This document shows positions 22,603 to 33,915 of a stretch of 64,000 nucleotides of DNA, piece after piece. The DNA comes from Darksidea phi (taxonomy: Eukaryota > Ascomycota > Dothideomycetes > Pleosporales > Lentitheciaceae). The stretch's first letter is position 1, and each line of letters begins with the position of its first letter. The DNA lies in the NCBI GenBank assembly GCA_030770425.1, contig JASJFT010000033.1:247729-311728 (forward strand), written 5' to 3'. Both the position numbers and the translations under genes were made by a program. The notes under the pieces were generated by a model, which was not told the DNA's origin, did no database searches, and saw only the letters and a list, made by a program, of their open reading frames with translations.

Positions 22603-23356
22603 CTAAACGCTATAAAGGCTGTGTAACTTTAAACCAGGTGTGCAAAGAAAAAAAGCGGCAACTAATTCCGCAAGCTTCTGTAGGACGTGCAGGCCGGTTA
22701 TGATTAACGGTTCCGACTGGGATAGCAGGTTATCGTCTATTTCTGCCAAGTTCTGAAAGTGTCCCCGTGTAACGACGGTTCTCTCAAAAGTTGATAGAAT
22801 ATTCTCTACGATGATCCAAAACTGAGGTATTTCTGCACAAGAAATTGGTAGAGTATAAACCAAGTATTGTCGGGCATTTCGCAGACATAGTTCTTTAGTT
22901 GCCACGATTGCAAAGGGGTTTCTGAAGGTAAGGATAGATAACTAGCTTTTATAGCTTATAGCAAGTGACGAGACCTATAAGAGATGGTTTATTATACTTT
23001 AAATCCCTATTTCATGTCGCATAAAAAGAATACGGTCACTCCGATTCGGTGGTTCGTGTCCTGACAGTGGTAGGTTCGTACTCGCGCCTATAGGTTACAC
23101 TATAGATCCCGAGGAAAGTAGGTAAGAGCGTGGCAACTCCGCGCCTTTGCAGCCTTGTCACCATTTATGGTCAAGACGTACGAGATAGGAAGGTCTCCGA
23201 AGGAGGGTTGGCTGATTCAGAACACCCAAAGTTGCGGGCAGGAAGCGATTTTAGTGTACAGAGTGGAGTTGCATTAGCTTATCGTTACTTATTAGCGTTA
23301 GGGAACGGAATAGCTCGGGTCCGAAACTTAGACGCGCCGTTGCCTGCCAAAAGCGG
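22603..23356 (-). repeat. Right arm of the inverted repeat pair, less mutated, with a 100-residue open frame
   Basis: Its reverse complement aligns with 9824-10480. This copy has balanced base composition. A minus-strand frame at 22603-22905 (MATKELCLRNARQYLVYTLP..., 100 residues) is open here but destroyed in the other copy. I do not recognise it; it may be a remnant of the repeated unit's own gene. Confidence 0.7.
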
Positions 23357-23981
23357 TGAATGACGGGTTGTCAGGCTGACTCCCTTCTCAGAGTAGTGCA
23401 TTGCAAATTATCTTTTGTATTATCTACATTTGACTATACTGGAAGGAATAACGTCCAAGCGGTTCCATATTGCAACTGAAACCATTGAACTGTTATCAAA
23501 GGATTACAGGAACCATAGAGGTACCGGAGATACTGTCAGAGAAAGGGAAGTAAGGATATAAACGTAGGCTAACACTTTGCGGGCGCTCAACAATCGAACG
23601 AGGGTTTCTGCGGAAATGGACCAGTAAAGGTCTATTTATCGGCGCGAGTTAGGGCCGGGTAACAGGCGACGTTGGGAAAGCTGTAATGTGGGGGGCGCAT
23701 TGTGTGGGTGCAAGGTGATGGATCGTGCTCGTGTGCAGGCAAAGCGCTCGCTCGAGGCAAAACGCTCACGTGTCCCGTCAACAATCGACGGAGATGTATA
23801 CTCAAAGTGGGAATGATGAGTTATTTCTCATTCCGAAATGCAGATTGTATCCCTAGGTACCATGACGCCAAACTCGAAAGCACCAGCCTTGACCAAATAT
23901 GGGGGTATCGCAATCATCCGTTTCCGTTTCGACCTCTCCCATCGGGCGATCATCAGCCCATCCGCCCAAACCTCGCACGCT
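23357..23981. other. Intergenic, nothing seen
   Basis: No open frame with coding character, no recognisable repeat or RNA gene. Confidence 0.4.
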
Positions 23982-24292
23982 TTACACAGTCGTAGTACCA
24001 TGTGGCGCGGTAAGCTTCTTCTGCCTGCGCTTCCTAAGGATGAGCACGATGATGGCGATGACGAGGATGCCGACGACAATGGCGATGACGATGCCAGCGA
24101 TGGCGCCGCCCTTGATCTTCAATTTGCCTTTGCCCTTGCGTCCCTTGCTGCTCTTGCGCGCGACGAGGTGGAGGAGCTGGATGGCGTTGCTGGGATTATG
24201 TTAGCAAAGGTCAATGGCGGCGGTGGGGGGAGTAAGTACTTGGGGTCGCTGAGCGCACGCGCGATATTGGCCGGCTGGACGATGGCGGGCAT
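23982..24292 (-). CDS. Small single-pass membrane protein, 86 residues, two exons
   Basis: The exons are 24240-24292 and 23982-24189, joined in phase by a 50-nt intron with donor GTACTT, a gctaac branch site and acceptor cccag. The protein starts MPAIVQPANIARALSDP, then has NAIQLLHLVARKSS and a basic patch (KGRKGKGKLKIKGG). One strong transmembrane helix follows (AIAGIVIAIVVGILVIAIIVL), then RKRRQKKL and a short tail ending TTTV-stop. Basic residues flank the helix on both sides. It is too short to appear as a clear unspliced frame, and a longer plus-strand frame overlaps it. I do not recognise the family. It neighbours another small membrane protein on the same strand. Confidence 0.62.
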
Positions 24293-25050
24293 CTTGGCGG
24301 TTGTTGTTGTGGACCGCGTGGTATTGTGTATGCCCGGTTTCGGTGTCGTAGTTGTGTTCGCGCGAAGGGTGGTTCAGGTGCGGCAGCGGTGGGTGCTGCT
24401 AATAGGTAGGGAAGCTGTGGAGCGAGGATTTCATATACTGTGTCTGCGTCGCCTCGTTTGGTGACTGTCATTCGGCCTGTTTTGTTTGCTCATGACGACA
24501 TGCGCCTGTCGCGACTGCCAGCGAATCAAGGGAGGTCCCTCGTGTGAATTTAATGAACTTGCCATTCTTCCGGTGCATGGACCAGGGGGGTTGTTACACG
24601 ATGAGGTGGGCGATGCGGCCATGCCATTGAACGCCCCCAATATGGAGCCCGTACGTCACTTTCAGCACCGTGTCGATGGTGGCCTGTGCAGCAAACGTCG
24701 GAGCACAAACAGTAGATGAATGAATACTAACTAGATAAGCGGAGGCTTGAGCAAAGGCAAGCTTCCTTGGCTGCATTGGCGTATGCCAATATATGCGCAA
24801 GACGAGAAGCATGGGTAATAACAGTGATCCCATTGTCCAAGTAACGCGTGTGAGAGCTGAATCTCATCCAATTCCTGATCGATAACTCCGATAGCCGCGA
24901 TGCGGTCATAATTAGAAGCCCTCGTCTCCTGTCAAATCCAAACCAAGGCGACAATGTCTGTTCTCTCCAACGAATTTCGTGCTGATTGCAAGACCCCAAA
25001 CACCTTCGCTATCTTGTCACGTCGAGCGGTGTCATCGTAGAATCTCGCGC
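24293..25050. other. Intergenic, nothing supported
   Basis: Promoter side of the 86-residue membrane protein and 3' flank of the PLDc_N-like gene. Short frames only. Confidence 0.4.
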
Positions 25051-25440
25051 TTATGAGGGGATGGCCTCGTAGCCGCCGGAGTTGTGCTGAGCACGGTTCG
25101 AGAAGATGTAGTAGATGATCATGCCGATGATGGGGAAGAGAAAGACGACGAGGCACCAGATAACCTTGTTGAGTGGCGGGCGGTTCGACTGGATAATCTC
25201 GACTGTTCAGCGTGTCAGCAGAGTCCGTGCATGGCACACATTGCGTGAAGCGCGATCAGCAGGCGCTATAGCGGCCACAGACGTACCCCATGCGATGATA
25301 TCAAGGACAAGCACGATAAATCCGACGATGCCACCTCCGGTCGGGCCCTGCCAGTTGGAGGATTGCGTGGTGATGGGCGCAGCCTCGACAAACAAAGCCA
25401 GCGAGAGCTGGAGGAGAGCGGCAAGAGCGAGCTGGAACAT
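25051..25440 (-). CDS. Small membrane protein with a PLDc_N (cardiolipin synthase N-terminal-like) domain
   Basis: The exons are 25287-25440 and 25051-25202, joined by an 84-nt intron (GTACGT donor, acceptor gaacag), giving 101 residues. A signal-peptide-like start (MFQLALAALLQLSLALFVEA) is followed by two transmembrane helices: GGGIVGFIVLVLDIIAWVEI and VIWCLVVFLFPIIGMIIYYI. Between them lies QSNRPPLNK, and FSNRAQHNSGGYEA follows. The helix, E-I-x-x-S-x-R, K-x-x-W, helix, then P-x-x-G pattern fits the two-helix PLDc_N domain, found in small stand-alone fungal proteins. Function of these short proteins is not established. Phase and the helix joining at the splice support the model. Confidence 0.8.
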
Positions 25441-27429
25441 AATGGCGATTTTCGGACCGGGAGGAGGTAGCTTTGGTCTATTTTTCGGGTGGTGTGAGCT
25501 GTGCAGCGGAAGAGAAGAGGAGGGTGGGCGGTGGTGGTGGGGTTTATGAGCGGAAGCCTGCATCGATTTGCTGCACCATGAGACGCGGCCTTTGCTTGGC
25601 CTGTGACGTCATCGTAAGCTCCGCAACAGGAATCACGCGACCACGTTTGCCAGCAACATGATCGGAGCGAGTGGATATCCACGCTTATTTTTTGAGATGC
25701 ACTTCTCCCCTTCCCGCGGAGGGTTGTCCGGAGTTCCTCTTGCATAGTAGCGTGTAATGTGAAAAGGCTCTGGCATCTCGCCATAGTCTAAGACGGACAA
25801 AGCAATTGCCTATTCTCAACCTCACCGCAGCTGTACGTTATCCCATCTATCTCGCCTTTTCCTCACCCTCATGTGTGACGGAGTTTACTTCTCCATTGAT
25901 GAGCTGCTTACCCGTCGCATCGACCAAGGCTTTGATCTCATGCGTACGGCGACCACTCTGGCACACTACTTGCAATTCATGCGTGATTATGCGAACAACT
26001 TTTCTACGCACCGAGCAGTTCGGATGCCAGATCTTCAATATCTCTCAGCAGAAGAGATAAAAACCTCCGTAGTAGAATAGAATACGAGCCTGAAAACCTG
26101 CCCCAATGGATTGCTAGTTCTAAGCCTGCAAATCGATCAGACAACTCCGGAAATCGTCTCCTATAGATGCCACTGTGGTTGCTTCTGTGCTTGAGTACGT
26201 ACGATCTATTCAAATTGCTTCTATGTACTTCCGTGTTTCCACCAAAGTTACTCGCTTCTGCATCATCATCGAAAAACCAGACCACGACACAACCATTAAG
26301 CAATCTACATTAATGGTGCATGACGCTCAAGTCACTCTGGCAATATGAAAACCTCTCCCGACCGTCGGACGAGTCCTCGACCCAATTAGGTCTCACACTC
26401 GAAACAACCTGCGAGAAAGCGTGTCCTCCGACTCGAGAAACAGATACCACTAGAAGCTAGAAATCTACGTGCATACTCCGGATATGTTCCAAAGCGTCGA
26501 TCAGACCAACTTCCCGAATGTGAAGACCGCACAACTTGTCGTACTCCCGGGCGGACAGACACTACGCAGAAAGCACCGTAGAGCAAGCCCCTTGCTCCCA
26601 CGGATGTGATTTCTCAAGGATTGGGTGCGATTCGCTGGATAAGACAAAGGAGTCATGGAGAAAAGATACAAAAGCCTCGTCAGGAATCTATGCACCGGAC
26701 TCGTGCGAGTGGAAGACGAGGAGTGAAAGAGTGTCAAAGCGACCCAAGCGGCCCGATTCGGGACATATTAGTGAAGCCTCCACGATCTACCGCTTAGATT
26801 ACTTGAGTTGAATTACACTGAATCCGAACCCATTGGTTACTATGTATGCTCGATAATAACGCGAAATTTGTACCCAGTTCTAGATCAAAACAGCTGAGAC
26901 TACTTCGGGGACGGGCGGTTCTCTTGTTCTTGAATGCGGCTGTTTGATTGGGCGGTAGAGGGCAGGATGGGTCAGCGGCTCATTACTGGTCGTTTTCACA
27001 CACAGGCCATTTCCGTGCCAGCTAGCGGTATGAGCAAACTCTGACAACATCCCCCACCCTCACATCTACACTCTTGCGGATGAAGGGATAATTGGCTGTA
27101 CGCCCCGCGCCTATCGGCGTCTCTCCAATTCTCCACCTGATCATTACTATATCCCACAACCTAGATGGTGACGGATCACTGTAAAATTATAGGACCTACT
27201 GACGAGACAGTGCTGATATTGTAACAATCTAGCAACGAGACCACGACGAGACAAAAGCGACTCTATGACGAGGCATTGGTAGAGTGGTGGACGAATCACT
27301 GCAGAAGCTCGACCACTCTTTCTTATGCATGTGCAACTCCTTACTATCATGTTCTACTCCATCCTCGAACTAGATACCGCTTCAAGCCTTTCATTCGTCC
27401 CATGATCGACTTACACTCTTTCAAACACC
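25441..27429. other. Two kilobases without a supportable gene
   Basis: Several open frames of 60-100 residues occur on both strands, but none has a domain, a signal peptide with a body, or a sensible splice continuation. Base composition is ordinary. It may hold decayed genes that I cannot recognise. Confidence 0.35.
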
Positions 27430-28860
27430 CCTCATTTGCCTGAAACTGCCTTTGTCCACACGTGTAATACCATCGACTTTGGCTCCATTCCTTAGCAGCA
27501 GTTGCACTGTTCCTTTCCATCCTCTCCATGCTGCTCTGGACAAGGCTGTTTGCTTGGCTTTGTCCGGCAAGTTGGCGTCGGCCTGTTTCCTAAGTAGTAA
27601 CTTTACTACGTCTTCGTGATCATTCTCTATAGCCCAATGTAGTACCGTTCTTCTAAAGTAATCCTTTATATTACACTATGGTACCGTGCCCTAATCTATG
27701 ATGAGTGCGCCCGATTCTTGATGAGGCAAACCCCTATCCTTGATCAGGGCGTCCTTATCCTTAATTAGGGCAGCCTTATTAAGAATCGGGGTATAGTATT
27801 AGGCACAGTATTAGGTATAGTATTAGGTATAGTATTAGGTACAGTATTAGGCTCAGTATTAGGCTTAGTACCAGGCTTAGTATCAGGCTCAGTATAAGGC
27901 TCAGTAACTAGCTAATATCGAGCTCAGTAGCTTGCTGATGCAGAGCTCAGCGGCTGGCCTATATCGAGCTCAGTAGCTGGCTGCGACAGAGCTTAGTGGC
28001 TGGCTGAGGTCGTTTGGTAGTATTAAGGACGCGCGGGTATTCGCGGGTATTCATATACTAGTACGTGAAATCTTCTACATCATATACTCAACAACCTTAA
28101 TACTTTATACTTACCATCTCACTCCTCCCTCGTAGTAATATAATAAGAACTATATAGTTTATACGACTAAGTAAGGCACCCTCCTAAGCTCGATATAGTC
28201 TATAGCTACTAAGCTTAATATAGGCCAGCCACTAACTCTGTATCAGCAAGCTCCTAAGCTCGATATATGCCAGCCGCTGAGCTCGCTATAGGTTAGCCGC
28301 TGAGCCTAATACTGAGCCTGATACTGAGTTCGATATAGGCCGGCTACTGAGCTCGATATAGGCTAGCTACTAAGCTCGAGGGAAAGAAGAAGGGGAGACC
28401 GAGTATTATATATAGTATAGTTTAAATAGAGAATAGAGTAAATTTTAATTATTATATTTTTCTACCTTTCAGGTTTTTAGATTTTTTTTTTTTAAATTAT
28501 CTTATCCTTGATAAGGCTAAAAACGGACCGTTTGCCCTAATTAGGGATATGGGCAAAAAAGGCTCTTTGCCCTAATCAAGGATATGGGCAAAACGAGGCT
28601 GGTTACCCCTATCAAAGATGAGACAATTGTTCCATAGTGTTAATATTAATCTTCTCGACCAGCTCCTGCGAGATCTTTTTATGCCCTTCTCCGCCGTATA
28701 ATACAACGAGAGCCTTTTATATTTGTCCTTCACCGCAGCTGTATCGACTTGGTATCGTAATAGTAACGCCGCTATTTCCTTACACCCTGTGTCAGCTGTC
28801 TAGTATAGAGCTATTTGTCACGCCTACTTCTGCCAGAGGACTCCCGGATCCTCATCGGCC
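27430..28860 (-). pseudogene. Ankyrin-repeat gene interrupted by a CACTA-like element
   Basis: Downstream of the element (minus strand, 27670-27430) the frame reads as ankyrin repeats: RTVLHWAIENDHEDVVKLLL, then KAKQTALSRAAWRG and GTVQLLLRNGAKVDG. Upstream of it (28642-28810) KEIAALLLRYQVDTAAVKDK and ISQELVEKIN continue the same repeat type. Taking out the element with one copy of its TTA duplication leaves the frame open across the join (KINI-NIKDYF). The upstream part also has a one-base frameshift and stop codons where repeats would have Gln or Arg, as C-to-T mutation leaves. So the gene is dead. It may once have been the repeat domain of an NLR or a free ankyrin protein. Confidence 0.75.
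27674..28639 (+). mobile_element. Non-autonomous CACTA-like DNA element, copy 1 (966 bp)
   Basis: The left end is CACTATGGTACCGTGCCC and the right end, read inward, CACTATGGAACAATTGTC; they share CACTATGG plus AC two bases later. A TTA triplet flanks both sides (27671-27673 and 28640-28642), the 3-bp duplication expected of CACTA elements. Both subterminal zones carry repeated CCTTATCCTTGATNAGGG-like motifs in both orientations. The interior holds 12-bp repeats (agtattaggctc) and a 20-odd-bp family built on tatatcgagctcagtagctg. There is no transposase frame. The middle is AT-rich. It inserted into an ankyrin gene. Confidence 0.78.
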
Positions 28861-28863
28861 CGG

Positions 28864-29454
28864 CCACGGTCACGTGCCGGATCCTATATAGTCCTACGTC
28901 CTACCATTACGTCTCCTTAAGGATTCGTCTCATCCGAATACAACCCTTTTGCTGCTTCAGCATTTCTGTGCCTGCCTGCCTATACGTGCCTCACAGTTTA
29001 TTAATAGATCTAGTCTACGTTCTAGATAGGCAGTATTTTAAGTTGTTTAAAAGACGCGTCTTTTTTTTTTATAGGGTGGCCTAAGGAATGATTCGGCCCG
29101 GGGACTGATAAAATACGTTAAGTTAGCGACCTTCCTTGAGGAAGAAGGCCTGGCGGAATTCCGGCCTGATACGCTTGGCGACCCCGGCCCCCACCTGGCG
29201 GCGGTGGCCGAGCTTTATGTTAATCTCGCTTCTGGGAGCCAAGTACAGCTGGATCCCTTTAATTTCACTCATTTTTGGCCCCAACCCGGACGGCGACGAA
29301 TGGTAGATATCTATATAGAGCGTCCTCCTACATCTGTTCTTCATCTCATCAATTCAGCCTTGAGACTTGGCAGCCACTCTTTTCCAGTCCAACTATCGAG
29401 TCACTCTTTACTTTTCCTTTCACTTATTCTTTGTTTGTTCCTTGTGAGCTTATC
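28864..29454. other. Promoter side of the secreted-protein gene
   Basis: The first 230 bases may be further remains of the ankyrin gene but are too decayed to read. The last 100 bases before the ATG at 29455 are pyrimidine-rich (cactctttacttttccttt), consistent with a fungal promoter. Confidence 0.4.
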
Positions 29455-31468
29455 ATGGTTCGATCCAAACCCATATTGGCCACACTGGCCCTGATTGCTA
29501 CTACGCAGGCTAGCCCAATCGCCCATCCTCAGGATAATGTTGAGGCCGGCTTGTCTTCTAATGTCACGACAGAGCCTATGAACACTGCTGAAGTCGAGAA
29601 GAGCGCGCAGAACTGTGGGCTCAAAGCTTTCGAGCCCAAGTCGTGGGCGGAAAGCGGCGCCGAGAAGTTCCTGGGCGACTGGCTTGACAAGCATGGTCCA
29701 GGTAAAGCAATCAACATCTTTCACCATCTCGAGTTAACGTTCCCTTCCTAGATAATTGGCTTCAAGCAATCAGCGACGCTGAGAAGGGGCCTAACACTAT
29801 TGCAATTGATTGTGCGCACACAAGCTCCAACAATTGCAGAGCTCCAGAGGGCCCCGCTGATTGCGACAAATACGAATGTGCGTTGTACTTCGATCAAAAT
29901 TCGCTGTAAGGTTTGGGCTTACATTTGCGATAGACTACTTCATTCGCATCATGGCCTCGCAAATCAATGCCGCGTTCAAGAGTCTCCAGGAGAACCTTCA
30001 AGTTCAAGCCATCAAAGACGGACTCAAGGTTGACACCATCATAAAAGACTTTGATGTTCTCAAGCCGCCGGAGGGGCAGAAAGTGGGCGACTTGCTTAAC
30101 AACATCGCCATCGGTAATACATTCTCATCAAATGAGATGGACTCGTGCTTACTCGGGACCAGGGCCCGCCGTACTATCCGGAATCTTTTCGGGCGTGCCA
30201 GGTGGAGGACTCGCATCGGGAGTTTTTACAATTATCGGGGCTGCTTTTACCGTAAGTGTGCTGCTCTGATCGTTCCCAATGCTCACTGACGAGTTATCAG
30301 GCTACCGCCTCGAATCTCAATAAGGACAAGCCAGAAATACCCGAGTACAAAGATCTCGCATCTGTGATGAACGACCGTCTCGGCGGCTTCTTTGGCGACA
30401 CTCAATCAATGTTGGAGAAAACTCTCTTGGCTATCTTCGGCGACACCAGCTTGTCTCAAGAAGAATCCACCAAACTCGTACGCGACATGGTCGAGCGAAT
30501 GTCTGACATCGGCGTTCGCAATCTGAACAAGGATGCCAAATCTCCTGTCGCTGAGCTGCTGAAAGGCGGAGAGTGGCTTACTCAAGTGCAAAAGAGCAAG
30601 ATGGACGAAGCGATGAAGAAAGCCTTCGCTACGACCCGACAAGGTCTCATCGGTAACCTTCTTGCAACATTGCAGGTCTATGTCGAGCAGGAGATGCCTG
30701 CTTATAACGAGGGCGAGGTTCAACCTTGCACAGCACTCGGCACCTTGAAAGAAGGAAATTCATGCCACGTGATCAAGCACCGTCCTTGGAACGGGGCTCA
30801 GGACCGCGTTCAAGCCAAGCCTCTTGAGGATAAATACCTCAGGCTCATGGAAGAGTACGGAATCGATCTTCACACACTGATCCGCAATGTTCGCGACTGC
30901 AACAATGGCAAAGCCGACACCACCAAGATTCTCACGGACGGCTCTTTCCCGGCCTGCTTCTTCGGCATGAACTTTGCCCAACGCATCCACGAGAAAGACC
31001 AAAATTTCCAAATGGGCGTGCTATCTTCATGCGTCTCCTTCTACCAGAATCAGAAGGATGTGCCAGGCTGGATTACAGATAACGGATTCCATTGCGATAA
31101 TGAGATCCCGAAATGGAAACCCTGCAAGGTCACATTCGAGTGAGTACATGCCCAAATCTGTCACAAGAGTCAAGCGATGTTAATAAACAATCAGGGAGAC
31201 GTCGTACTGGACGGAAGGTGGCCTAGATCGCTACAGAATGGGCATGGTCGGCGAAAATATTGATATGGGGCCAGTGTGCCCGTATGCATATGATGGGAGA
31301 AGGTGCGCGTTTGCATCGAACAGGCAATGCTACTTCAACGAAGAACTGAAGAAGTGGGTGTTTGACGTCAACTTTCCAAAGGGCCAGGATGGCCACGAAC
31401 AATACAAGATTTGTAGGGACGATATACGCAAGAAGTACGCCCTAGATAACAAGTGTCAAATCGGCTAA
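29455..31468 (+). CDS. Large secreted protein of unknown function, 584 residues, six exons
   Basis: Exons 29455-29701, 29752-29877, 29934-30113, 30163-30251, 30301-31139 and 31195-31468 splice in phase. The start MVRSKPILATLALIATTQAS is a classic signal peptide ending before PIAHP. The middle has a Gly-rich hydrophobic stretch (GIFSGVPGGGLASGVFTIIG) that could be a membrane-inserting or core helix. The long fifth exon is mostly polar and helical, with scattered Cys (QPCTALGTLKEGNSCHVI, VRDCNNGKAD, FHCDNEIPKWKPCKV). The last exon adds PVCPYAYDGRRCAFA and KICRDDI. About a dozen Cys suggest disulfides in an extracellular protein. I do not recognise the family and give no function. The gene lies alone between two oppositely oriented copies of a transposon-like element, a setting common for lineage-specific secreted proteins. 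Confidence 0.8.
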
Positions 31469-31912
31469 GGAGGGGGTCTTGCTTATTAAATCTATCGTAG
31501 ACTTTAACTTTGTTACTTCGCTACCTCATGAATTAACATAATTCTCACTTATTGGCTCTTTTTAGTCTTACCATGACATACTACGCCGCTGTCAGCAAAT
31601 GAGGATATATAGATACACGCTCTTGGCACTACATACCTAAGCAGGATAAGCGAGGGACTATACTAAACTGGAAAAGGGAGTCCCTGGATATAGTTTACCG
31701 AAGTGGTCGCTATTTACAAAGTCGCCCTTAAGCAGCCCGCCCCGGAGTCGGCGACCGCTATAGTTATCTCCAACGACGCTATACCCGTATTTCTAGCTCC
31801 CGAGTTGACTATTTTATCTTTAACCCAAGCTTAGAGTCGTTCGTCATCTCTATTAAAGCGTATACTAATTACTAAACGGGAAGATCTATAGTACTTTACT
31901 CCGCCTATATAT
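31469..31912. other. Intergenic, decayed sequence
   Basis: 3' flank of the secreted-protein gene, turning AT-rich toward the element. No gene seen. Confidence 0.4.
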
Positions 31913-32908
31913 TACTATGGAACAATTGTCGTATCCTTGATAGGGGAAAACAGTCTCTTTTTGCCCTCATCCTTAATCGGGCTAAAAACGTACTATTTAG
32001 CCTTATCAAGGATAAGGATGAAAAAAAAAATATAAATTTAATATTTTATAGCTTTTTCTAAAATTATTAAGATTAAAATACCTAAAAAGTAGAAATATAA
32101 AATAATTAAAATTTACTTTATCCTCTATTCAAACTATACTATATATTATACTCGGTCTCCCCTTCCTCTTTCTCTTAAGCTTAGTAGCTAGCCTATATCG
32201 AGCTCAGTAGCCGGCCTATATCGAACTCAGTATCAGGCTTAGTGTTAGGCTCAGCAGCTAACCTATATCGAGCTGAGTAGCTGGCCTATATAGAGCTCAG
32301 TAACTGGCCTATATCGAGCCTAGTAGCTGACTGATGTAGAGCCCAGCGGCTAGCCTATATCGAGCTGAGCAGCTGGCCTATATCGAACTTAGTATGAGGT
32401 ATAGTATCAGGCTTAGTAGCTAACCTATATCGAGCTCAGCGGCTGGCCTATATCGAGCTTAGGAGGGTGCCTTACTTAGTCGTATAAACTATATAGTTCT
32501 TTTTATATTACTACGAAGGAAGAGCGAGAGCGTAAGTATAAAGTATTAAGGTTGTTAAGTATATGACGTAGAAGATTTTACGTACTAGTATGTGAATACC
32601 CGCGAATACCCGCGCGCCCTTAATACTACCAAACGACCTCAGCTAGCTACTAAGCTTTGTCGCAGCCAGCTACTGAGCTCTATATAGGCCAGCCGCTGAG
32701 CTCGATATCAGCTAGTTACTGAGCCTAATACTGAGCCTAATACTGAGCCTAATACTGAGCCTAATACTGAGCCTAATACTGAGCCTAATACTGAGCCTAA
32801 TACTATGCCTAATACTGAGTCTGATACTATACCCCGATTCTTAATAAGGCTGTCCTAATCAAGGATAGGGGTTTGCCTCATCAAGGATGAGGGCACGGTA
32901 CCATAGTG
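31913..32908 (-). mobile_element. Non-autonomous CACTA-like DNA element, copy 2, opposite orientation
   Basis: It begins TACTATGGAACAATTGTC (first base C to T relative to copy 1) and ends ...GGCACGGTACCATAGTG, the reverse arrangement of the copy at 27674-28639. It has the same subterminal CCTTATCCTTGAT motifs, the same tatatcgagctcagtagc family and a run of gagcctaatact 12-mers (32720-32830). No flanking triplet duplication remains visible. No coding capacity. Confidence 0.75.
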
Positions 32909-33915
32909 GATTTTCTCTAGGTCAGGTCAAATTTCGCGGTTGGACGCACCTTCTCCGCCAATTTCCATTGTTGTGATAAGATTAAGTAGGTAGTTGCTGT
33001 TATATGACGGACATGTGGCGTCTTATTTGCTCCACCTAACACTACGGCCTGTCATCACCTGTGGATTTTCACAATTTACTCCTTAAGACAAGATAATAGC
33101 TCCAGTGGGATGATCCATCTTTCAATGCGTCAACGCCAGCGCCCATTTCCACACTATACGTCGCCGTCCGCTGGTGCTCTGGGGATGGAGTTGAATATAT
33201 GGCTTGATACTCCGGAATTCTCGGTTTAAGAGTAGGAGCTACGGTGTGATATTGGGAAAGTGCGACGCTGGTCAAATAAGGTATATACTGATATCTGTAG
33301 TCAACTATCTGAGGCTGGCGGTGTTTAGAAGAATATGATCACAGCTTCAATTTCACTGGGGTTGCGCAGACCGTTCGTGAGATGATTCCCTTATTCTGGC
33401 GATTTGGTTTTCTAGGTAGAATGATGTAAAGACGATTGTACATATTGCGCAGAGCTTCACCAAGTTTGCATTGTGTAGCGTCTCGTGGGGAATGAAGCGG
33501 GAGGCGGGACGATTAACCTAAGGTTGGCAAAGTACTATAAGCCGTGTTTGGTGAACTGTTTGCACACGCGCCTCTCCACCTAGTGCGGACAGTTCCCGTG
33601 GTAACGGTTATAACCACTCGTATAATAATACTTATAGATACGTATTGTTCCGTTCTCCGGTACCTAGGCTCAGCGATATTCCGCCAGCCGAGAGACTAGT
33701 TACTGCCTGTCTCGGCCGGGGCGCTCGCACCTCCTCCACTACACGACTAAAATTGTCTCTCCAGCGTAACAGCGTATGCGCTTTGCAAGGCCACAGCAAC
33801 TGCACTTTCGCACTCTACATTTTGGGCTAGACTGACTAAGCACCAGCGGCCTTGCCTATACGCGCCCGCAAACACTCCGAACTTCAACCCCACCTGATCA
33901 ACCTCGACCGCCGAC
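32909..33915. other. Intergenic, nothing supported
   Basis: One kilobase between the element and the RBR ligase gene. Only short open frames; the final 200 bases are the probable promoter of the ligase gene. Confidence 0.4.

Noticed and set aside
23838..24464. 208-residue plus-strand frame
   Set aside because: It runs antisense to the spliced 86-residue membrane protein, and its acidic run is the complement of the transmembrane helix codons.
25871..26811. Several frames of 60-99 residues
   Set aside because: No domain, no signal, no plausible splice continuation; left uncalled.
32700..32830. CRISPR-like array in the 12-bp repeats
   Set aside because: Units are adjacent without spacers, lie inside a eukaryotic transposon-like element and differ in sequence.
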